Origin: Citrobacter sp. FP75
GTDB taxonomy: Bacteria > Pseudomonadota > Gammaproteobacteria > Enterobacterales > Enterobacteriaceae
Direction: 5' to 3'
Assembly (NCBI RefSeq): GCF_018342065.1
Contig: NZ_JAFDOE010000002.1
Coordinates: 124,001-188,000 of the forward strand
Length of the DNA: 64,000 nt
The translations under genes were made by a program, and so were the position numbers. This document shows, piece after piece, positions 53,385 through 64,000 of the stretch (the first letter of the stretch is position 1; each line of letters opens with the position of its first letter). The notes under the pieces were generated by a model, which was given only the letters and a program-made list of their open reading frames with translations, searched no databases and was not told the DNA's origin.

Positions 53385-54629
53385 TTAGCCGCGCAGAGCG
53401 TTGTTTGCCAGACGCTCATCCTCAGCCTGGCAGGCTGCAGCAGTAAACAGCACGTCAGTTGATGAGTTCAGTGCTGTTTCACAGGAGTCCTGCAATACGC
53501 CGATAATAAAGCCGACGGCAACCACCTGCATGGCGATATCATTTGGAATACCGAACATATTGCATGCCAGTGGGATCAGCAGCAGAGAGCCACCCGCCAC
53601 GCCAGATGCACCACAGGCACAGAGCGATGCCACTACGCTCAACAGCAGCGCAGTCGGTAAATCAACCGGGATCCCCAGCGTATTCACCGCCGCCAGTGTC
53701 AGCACGGTGATGGTGATCGCCGCGCCAGCCATGTTGATGGTGGCGCCCAGCGGGATAGACACAGAGTAGGTATCACGGTCCAGATTCAGCTTCTCACACA
53801 GTGCCATATTCACCGGAATGTTGGCGGCAGAACTGCGGGTAAAGAAGGCATACACGCCGCTTTCACGCAGGCAAGCCAGCACCAGCGGATACGGGTTGCG
53901 GCGAATTTTCCAGAACACCAGCAGCGGGTTGACCACAAACGCCACCAGCAGCATACAGCCTACCAGCACCGCCAGCAGCTGCGCATAGCCCCACAGCGTG
54001 GCAAAACCGGTGGTTGCCAGCGTGGAAGAAACCAGGCCGAAGATACCGATTGGCGCGAAACGAATGACCAGTTTCACCATAAAAGTGACGGCGTTGGACA
54101 TATCGTTAACCAGATTTTTGGTTGTTTCATTGCCGTGACGTAGCGCAAAGCCAAGGCCGACAGCCCATACCAGAATACCGATGTAGTTAGCGTTCAGCAG
54201 GGCATCAATGGGGTTAGATACCATGCTCATCAACAGCCCACGCATCACTTCGACAATGCCTGATGGCGGCACAATATCGTTGGCGCTGCTGGCAAGATGC
54301 AAAGTAGATGGGAAGGCAAAACTGAACACCACCGCTGCTAACGCCGCAGAGAATGTACCGAGCAGGTAGAGGAACAGTATCGGGCGGATATTGGTTTTTT
54401 GCCCATGCTGGTGGTTAGCGATAGAGGCCATAACCAGCATCAGAACCAGGATTGGGGCGACGGCTTTTAATGCGCCGACGAACAGGGTGCCCAGCAAACC
54501 AGCGGCTTCTGCGGCCGGTTTTGATATCAGTGCCAGCAAAATCCCCAGTACCAAACCCACCAAAATTTGCTTAACCAGGCTCCCTTGCGCCAAACGCGAG
54601 ATCAGCCCCGATGAACGTTGCGTAGTCAT
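53385..54629 (-). CDS. sstT: SstT, serine/threonine:Na+ symporter
   Basis: 414-residue dicarboxylate/amino acid:cation symporter (DAACS) family transporter. Inner membrane, about eight to nine segments plus re-entrant loops. The serine-rich [14 protein letters not shown] loop and the [12 protein letters not shown] motif mark the substrate/Na+ site. Length equals E. coli SstT. Confidence 0.97.
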   Translation of the reverse strand: MTTQRSSGLISRLAQGSLVKQILVGLVLGILLALISKPAAEAAGLLGTLFVGALKAVAPILVLMLVMASIANHQHGQKTNIRPILFLYLLGTFSAALAAVVFSFAFPSTLHLASSANDIVPPSGIVEVMRGLLMSMVSNPIDALLNANYIGILVWAVGLGFALRHGNETTKNLVNDMSNAVTFMVKLVIRFAPIGIFGLVSSTLATTGFATLWGYAQLLAVLVGCMLLVAFVVNPLLVFWKIRRNPYPLVLACLRESGVYAFFTRSSAANIPVNMALCEKLNLDRDTYSVSIPLGATINMAGAAITITVLTLAAVNTLGIPVDLPTALLLSVVASLCACGASGVAGGSLLLIPLACNMFGIPNDIAMQVVAVGFIIGVLQDSCETALNSSTDVLFTAAACQAEDERLANNALRG

Positions 54630-54814
54630 TTCGTAATCCTTTTATTGTGTTGTCGCCTTGCCCTTGTGCATTCTGTAGACGCATCTTTCAGGATGAGGCA
54701 AATGTTTGCATGGCTGAGTATAAGGAAAGAACAAGGCTCGGGAAGATAAATATCCTGGATTTTACGCTGAGATCATATTTTATAACCTTAAATTAACATT
54801 TTGGTGACATGTTA

Positions 54815-54849
54815 AATAAAAAGCCCGACGTACAAAAGGGCGTCGGGCC
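54815..54849 (-). terminator. alx terminator
   Basis: GCCCGACG / CGTCGGGC stem with ten-base loop; on the - strand it is followed by TTTTTATTT. Confidence 0.9.
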
Positions 54850-54871
54850 TGGCAAGTTATAGAAATAAACG

Positions 54872-55840
54872 TTACTGCGTTTGCTGTTTTTTATCGTGCT
54901 GGTGGTTGACCCACGCATTCACAATCAGCGTTACAAACAAGATCCCGAACACCACGCCTAACGAGATAGCGATAGGAATATGGTAGAAATCGACGATCAA
55001 CATCTTGATGCCGATAAACACCAGAATGATCGACAGTCCGTACTTCAGCATCGAGAAACGCTCCGCCACGCCCGCAAGCAGGAAGTACATCGCACGCAGA
55101 CCCAGGATAGCAAACAGGTTAGAGGTCAGCACGATGAACGGGTCGGTGGTCACGGCAAAGATTGCCGGAATGCTGTCGACGGCAAAGATAACATCGCTCA
55201 GCTCAACCAGAATCAGCACCAGCATCAGCGGCGTCACGAACAGCAGACCGTTCTTACGCACGAAGAAATGCTCGTTCTCGATGGTGTCGGTCATCCGCAG
55301 ATGACCGCGCAACCAGCGCACTAACGGCCTGTCGCCAATGCCGGAAGCATCTTCTTTTGCCAGCGCCATCTTCACGCCGGTAAACAGCAGGAACGCGCCG
55401 AACACGTACAGCAACCATTCAAACTGGGTGATAAGCCAGCTGCCTGCGAAGATCATGATGGTACGCAGGACAATCGCCCCCAGCACGCCATACACCAGTA
55501 CCCGACGCTGCAACGCTGGCGGTACGGAGAAGTAGCTAAACAGCATCAGCCAGACAAAGACGTTATCCACCGCCAGCGATTTTTCGATCAAATAGCCGGT
55601 GAGGAACGCCAGCGCCTGTGGGTCCGCGACGGCGCGCCCCTGAGTTTCTGCCAGATACCACCAGAATGCGGCGTTAAACAGTAACGACAACGTGACCCAG
55701 ACGATTGACCAGGCGGCAGCCTGCTTCATCGACATCGTATGCGCGCCGCGACGACCCTGCAGCAGCAGATCGATGGCCAGCATAATCACCACCACAACAG
55801 CGAAGCCACCCCATAACAACGGTGTGCCGACAGTATTCAT
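54872..55840 (-). CDS. alx: Alx, TerC-family manganese/pH-responsive membrane protein
   Basis: 322-residue TerC-family membrane protein with about nine segments. Acidic residues within helices, for example [12 protein letters not shown] (about residues 86-97) and [17 protein letters not shown], form the family metal site. In E. coli Alx is induced at high pH and by manganese and is linked to Mn2+ handling. Its mRNA begins with the PRE riboswitch. Confidence 0.96.
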   Translation of the reverse strand: MNTVGTPLLWGGFAVVVVIMLAIDLLLQGRRGAHTMSMKQAAAWSIVWVTLSLLFNAAFWWYLAETQGRAVADPQALAFLTGYLIEKSLAVDNVFVWLMLFSYFSVPPALQRRVLVYGVLGAIVLRTIMIFAGSWLITQFEWLLYVFGAFLLFTGVKMALAKEDASGIGDRPLVRWLRGHLRMTDTIENEHFFVRKNGLLFVTPLMLVLILVELSDVIFAVDSIPAIFAVTTDPFIVLTSNLFAILGLRAMYFLLAGVAERFSMLKYGLSIILVFIGIKMLIVDFYHIPIAISLGVVFGILFVTLIVNAWVNHQHDKKQQTQ

Positions 55841-55844
55841 TATT

Positions 55845-56047
55845 TATCCCCATGCATAAAAAAACGGCCAACGCCGAATGACGTTAGCCGCTGCTTTTCA
55901 TGCATAGACCTTGCCATTCGGCAAGGTCTCACTTACAACAACAAAGGAATACGTTGACGTATTCCTTTGTTATCGCCCGGCGACCGGATGTGGTTTTTCA
56001 CACATCGTAATGACGATCAACCGGCAACGAAGTTACTCCCCTTTGCG
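55845..56047 (-). ncRNA. PRE / yybP-ykoY (manganese, pH-responsive) riboswitch leader of alx (SraF)
   Basis: Long leader between promoter and alx. On the - strand, the yybP-ykoY core AAAGGGGAGTA is near the 5' end, a long AACAAAGGAATACG hairpin is in the middle, and the GACCTTGC...GGCAAGGTC pairing precedes a terminator-like GC stem with seven T (about 55853-55890), ending just before the alx ribosome site (GGGGATAAATA). It matches the E. coli PRE element that senses Mn2+ and is folded differently at high pH. Confidence 0.92.
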
Positions 56048-56053
56048 GGTAAC

Positions 56054-56082
56054 AAAGTATTACAGGCCACGCTTCCAGTCAA
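56054..56082 (-). promoter_or_regulatory. Promoter of PRE-alx
   Basis: -35 TTGACT (56082-56077), 17-bp spacer, -10 TACTTT (56059-56054) on the - strand, placing +1 near 56047. It overlaps a TAATAC alternative. Confidence 0.65.
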
Positions 56083-56110
56083 TGGCCTGCAACATTCGTT
56101 TTACACAGTT

Positions 56111-57109
56111 TTACGCAATCAGCGGCGTATTCTCGCCATCAGCAGGGAAAACGACACCGGTCTGGCGGCGTATTTCCGTTTGCAGTTTAGCTGTAACGCG
56201 GCTGACGGTCAGTGCCGGGTGATCCACGTCGCCGGATTCAACCAGGTGAGCAAAAAGCTCTGCCTCATACAGCATAGTATTGATGTGCTGAGGTAGCGTC
56301 AGATCCTGCGTTTTTCCACCGCGCGGAACGAAGCACACTTTCTGGCACTCGGAGATGTGCTCAATAACTAACGAGCCCGACTCGCCCTGAATTTCACTGG
56401 CTAATACCGAGTCGCTCACTTTGGAGTGCTGGAGCGTGACGCTGAAATCACCGTAGTTCAGCACCACTACGCCGTGGGCATCAACGCCGCTTTCCAGCAG
56501 GCTGGCGCTGGCCTGTACGCTCTGTGGTTCGCCCCACAGCGCAACCGCTGAGGCCAGGCAGTAAAAGCCGATATCCATAATCGAGCCATTCGAGAACGCC
56601 GGATTAAACGTGTTCGGGTTCTCACCGTCGAGATAACGCTGGTAGCGTGAGGAGTACTGGCAGTAATTGATAAATGCTTTCCTGACTCTTCCGACTTTGG
56701 GCAGAGATTGCTGCAACAGCAGGAAATTGGGCAAACTGGCGGTCTTAAATGCTTCAAACAGCACCACCTGGTTTTCGCGCGCGCAGGCGATAGCAGCATC
56801 GACTTCTGCCAGGTTTGAGGCCAGCGGCTTCTCACAGATCACGTGCTTCTTGTGCGTCAGAAACAGCCGGGTCTGCGGGAAGTGCAGCGAGTTTGGGCTG
56901 GCGATATACACCGCATCAATGGCGTCGCTTTGCGCCATCGCTTCCAGCGAGGTAAACAGATGCTCGACGAGATAATCGTTAGCGAAGGTTTGTGCCTGTT
57001 CAAGGCTGCGGGAATAGACTGCTGTTAACTTATATTTGCCGGTTTCATGGGCGGCATCCACAAACTGGCGGGTGATCCAGTTTGTGCCAATCACTGCGAA
57101 ACGTATCAT
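56111..57109 (-). CDS. ygjR: YgjR, Gfo/Idh/MocA-family oxidoreductase
   Basis: 332-residue NAD(P)-dependent oxidoreductase. N-terminal Rossmann domain (FAVIGTNWITRQF, about residues 4-16) and the family signature C92-E-K-P-L. The C-terminal alpha/beta domain carries GSIMDIGFYCL. Substrate unknown. Single gene; 70 bp from ygjP upstream and 29 bp before the alx promoter. Confidence 0.93.
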   Translation of the reverse strand: MIRFAVIGTNWITRQFVDAAHETGKYKLTAVYSRSLEQAQTFANDYLVEHLFTSLEAMAQSDAIDAVYIASPNSLHFPQTRLFLTHKKHVICEKPLASNLAEVDAAIACARENQVVLFEAFKTASLPNFLLLQQSLPKVGRVRKAFINYCQYSSRYQRYLDGENPNTFNPAFSNGSIMDIGFYCLASAVALWGEPQSVQASASLLESGVDAHGVVVLNYGDFSVTLQHSKVSDSVLASEIQGESGSLVIEHISECQKVCFVPRGGKTQDLTLPQHINTMLYEAELFAHLVESGDVDHPALTVSRVTAKLQTEIRRQTGVVFPADGENTPLIA

Positions 57110-57178
57110 AAAGGCCTTCAGGCTGCGAAAAGAGATCCTTTTGCCAATTTAGCATGCCTTGCTGACAAAGCCAGTGCG

Positions 57179-57682
57179 CTACTGCGCAGTTTGCTTTAGC
57201 GATTGTTGCGTTAACCACAGGCGGGTGTCGAATTCCAGCTGGTGATACTGAGGCTCCATATGGCAGCACAGCTGGTAAAATGCTTTGTCGTGCTCTTTTT
57301 CTTTCAGGTGCGCCAGTTCGTGCACGACGATCATGCGTAAAAAGGGTTCCGGGGCGTTGCGAAATACGGTGGCGACGCGGATTTCCGCTTTGGCTTTGAG
57401 TTTGCCGCCCTGCACGCGAGAGACGGCGGTATGCAGCCCAAGCGCATTCTTCAGTACGTGGATCTTACTGTCATACATCACTTTATTCAGCGGCGGGGCG
57501 TTGCGCAGAAACTGACTTTTCAGATCCTGGGTATATTGCCAGAGCGCTTTATCGGTCGCGAAGTCATGCGTTCCCGGATAACGTTTTTCCAGTACCGCGC
57601 CCAGACGCTGCTCGGCTATTAATGTGCGTACCTGAGAAAGTAAATTCTCCGGGTAGCCCTGGAGGTAGGTAAGTTGGTTCAT
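57179..57682 (-). CDS. ygjP: YgjP, M48/DUF45-type metallopeptidase-like protein
   Basis: 167 residues from MNQLTYLQGY at 57682 (E. coli length; a longer frame would run into the palindromic repeat). Zinc motif H121-E-L-A-H125, with a probable third ligand at His131 or His141. DUF45/WLM-type. In E. coli it is called UTP pyrophosphatase by one report, which the metalloprotease motif does not explain; function is therefore uncertain. Confidence 0.92.
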   Translation of the reverse strand: MNQLTYLQGYPENLLSQVRTLIAEQRLGAVLEKRYPGTHDFATDKALWQYTQDLKSQFLRNAPPLNKVMYDSKIHVLKNALGLHTAVSRVQGGKLKAKAEIRVATVFRNAPEPFLRMIVVHELAHLKEKEHDKAFYQLCCHMEPQYHQLEFDTRLWLTQQSLKQTAQ

Positions 57683-57694
57683 TTGTGCCCCATC

Positions 57695-57812
57695 CACTTC
57701 ATCCTTCAAGCTGCCTCTGTGTTGGCTGCGTTCGCGCACCCCAGTCACGTACTAAATGTACGCTCCTAGGGATTCACTCACTTGCCGCCTTGATGCAACT
57801 TGAATGATTTTG
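57695..57812. repeat. Palindromic intergenic repeat (about 118 bp) between ygjP and rlmG
   Basis: Imperfect inverted repeat centred at 57755 on CGTAC-TAAAT-GTACG. Outer arms correspond (CTTCATCCTTCAAG versus the complement of TTGAATGATTTTG). I recognise this type as a dispersed enterobacterial intergenic repeat, but do not recall a secure family name. It is seen once in this window. Confidence 0.7.
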
Positions 57813-57884
57813 TGTATTCAAAATGTTGTATACTCACGCACCCTTTTCAGGGATACGCCGAAATTTTACCATTCAGGAGGGCCG

Positions 57885-59021
57885 ATGAGCCACATAGACA
57901 ACGGTTTCCGTTCGCTGTCACTTAAACGTTTCCCGGAAACGGATGACGTTAACCCGCTGCTGGCGTGGGAAGCTGCGGATGAATATCTGCTGCAACAGCT
58001 GGACGATACCGAGATTAGCGGCCCGGTGCTGATCCTGAATGATACCTTCGGCGCGCTGGGCTGTGCGCTGGCGGAACATTCGCCGTACAGCATTGGCGAC
58101 TCCTATTTAAGCGAGCTGGCGACGCGTGAAAACCTGCGCCATAACGACATTGCCGAATCCAGCGTCAGGTTCCTCGACAGCACCGTCGAATACCCGCAGG
58201 CACCGGGTGTGGTGCTGATTAAGCTGCCAAAAACCATGGCGCTGCTGGAGCAGCAACTGCGTGCGTTACGCTTGGTTGTAACGCCGCAAACGCGCATCAT
58301 CGCGGGTGCGAAGGCGCGCGACGTTCATACCTCGACGCTTGAACTGTTTGAAAAGGTGTTGGGCAAAACCACCACCACGCTGGCATGGAAAAAAGCCCGT
58401 CTGATCAACTGTACGTTCAGCAACCCTGAGCTGGCTGAAGCCTCACAAACGCTGAGCTGGAAGCTGGAAGGTACCGACTGGACGATTCACAACCACGCCA
58501 ACGTTTTCTCCCGGACCGGGCTGGATATTGGCGCACGGTTCTTTATCGAACACCTGCCTTCCAATCTGGAAGGCGAGATTGTCGATCTCGGCTGTGGTAA
58601 CGGCGTGGTTGGCCTGACGTTGCTGGAGAAAAACCCGCAAGCGAGCGTGGTGTTTGTTGATGAATCGCCGATGGCGGTGGCGTCCAGTCGTCTGAACGTT
58701 GAAACCAACATGCCTGAAGCGCTGGATCGCTGCGAGTTTATGATCAACAACGCGCTGTCCGGCGTGGAGCCGTTCCGCTTTAACGCCGTACTGTGTAACC
58801 CGCCGTTCCACCAAAAGCACGCGCTGACCGACAACATCGCCTGGGAGATGTTCCACCACGCTCGCCGCTGCCTGAAGATCAACGGCGAACTGTATATCGT
58901 GGCCAACCGTCACCTCGATTACTTCCACAAGCTGAAGAAGATTTTCGGCAACTGCGAAACCATCGCCACCAACAACAAATTCGTGGTGCTGAAAGCGGTG
59001 AAATTAGGTCGTCGTCGCTAA
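57885..59021 (+). CDS. rlmG: RlmG, 23S rRNA m2G1835 methyltransferase
   Basis: 378-residue SAM-dependent N2-guanine methyltransferase for 23S rRNA G1835. ATG at 57885 has AGGAGG nine bases upstream and the family length. N-terminal domain is a degenerate methyltransferase-like fold; the active C-terminal domain has D234-L-G-C-G-N-G240 (SAM) and N305-P-P-F-H309 (catalytic). Paralogue architecture to RsmC. Confidence 0.97.
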   Translation: MSHIDNGFRSLSLKRFPETDDVNPLLAWEAADEYLLQQLDDTEISGPVLILNDTFGALGCALAEHSPYSIGDSYLSELATRENLRHNDIAESSVRFLDSTVEYPQAPGVVLIKLPKTMALLEQQLRALRLVVTPQTRIIAGAKARDVHTSTLELFEKVLGKTTTTLAWKKARLINCTFSNPELAEASQTLSWKLEGTDWTIHNHANVFSRTGLDIGARFFIEHLPSNLEGEIVDLGCGNGVVGLTLLEKNPQASVVFVDESPMAVASSRLNVETNMPEALDRCEFMINNALSGVEPFRFNAVLCNPPFHQKHALTDNIAWEMFHHARRCLKINGELYIVANRHLDYFHKLKKIFGNCETIATNNKFVVLKAVKLGRRR

Positions 59022-59040
59022 TCTCTGATGCCGGATGGCG

Positions 59041-61080
<2,040 letters not shown>

Positions 61081-61165
61081 TTATTGTTATGTGGTCGGAT
61101 GAGTTACTAATTTAGCCGTCGCTGCGCAAAAGGGAAAAGGGGAATGCCGTGATTGTGATGGGATT

Positions 61166-61196
61166 CAAAAAAGAGGCTCTCCTTTTCAGGAGAGCC
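61166..61196 (-). terminator. ygjK terminator
   Basis: GGCTCTCC / GGAGAGCC eight-bp stem, six-base loop; TCTTTTTTG follows on the - strand, ten bases after the ygjK stop. Confidence 0.92.
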
Positions 61197-61205
61197 AATC
61201 GGAAG

Positions 61206-64000
<2,795 letters not shown>

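Overview
This window is chromosomal DNA from a gamma-proteobacterium of the family Enterobacteriaceae. Protein lengths, gene order and a nearly complete RNase P RNA all sit very close to Escherichia coli K-12, but the DNA is clearly not E. coli. Salmonella, Citrobacter or a neighbouring genus would fit, and Citrobacter is my best guess; the genus is not settled by sequence reading alone. I see no insertion sequence, prophage, CRISPR array, tRNA or rRNA gene. Coding density is high and nearly every gene can be named from synteny plus motifs.

Layout. (1) 1-9.1 kb, housekeeping: ubiV (cut by the left edge), ubiU and ubiT for oxygen-independent ubiquinone synthesis, then yhbS, yhbQ, yhbP, yraR, the envelope and replication genes dolP, diaA, yraN and lpoA, and rsmI. 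(2) 9.2-20.7 kb: a complete N-acetylgalactosamine/galactosamine (aga) cluster with two PTS transporters, an intact deacetylase agaA, tagatose-1,6-bisphosphate aldolase genes kbaY/kbaZ, and the repressor agaR with five operator-like sites. (3) 20.8-27.0 kb: galactarate catabolism (garD divergent from garPLRK), followed directly by rnpB (RNase P RNA). (4) 28.2-37.0 kb: the anaerobic threonine/serine operon tdcABCDEFG. (5) 37.3-46.7 kb: cysteine uptake and desulfidation (cyuP, cyuA), small yhaL, yhaK, the regulator yhaJ, yhaH, yqjG, yqjF, the membrane proteins yqjK/E/D with yqjC, and mzrA-yqjA. (6) 47.1-52.7 kb: hexuronate catabolism (exuR, exuT, uxaCA). (7) 52.8-64 kb: ygjV, sstT, alx with its PRE riboswitch leader, ygjR, ygjP, rlmG, fadH, ygjK and the 3' part of ygjJ.

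How it fits together. Large blocks feed sugars and amino acids found in the gut (mucin amino sugars, sugar acids from plant cell walls, threonine, serine, cysteine) into central metabolism, often without oxygen. The Aga enzymes deliver triose phosphates, the Gar enzymes pyruvate and 2-phosphoglycerate, the Tdc enzymes propionate/acetate plus ATP, and UxaC/UxaA act on galacturonate-derived altronate. CRP-like sites lie in front of garD/garP, tdcA and exuT/uxaC. Most of the window is standard core genome. The points most worth a second look are the XseB-like small protein YhaL, the Asp-to-Asn change in AgaI, the phased box array between garD and garP, compensatory changes in rnpB, the absence of a recognisable tdcR, a Gly-to-Cys change in TdcG, and a palindromic intergenic repeat before rlmG. 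I did not find a new defence or mobile system.
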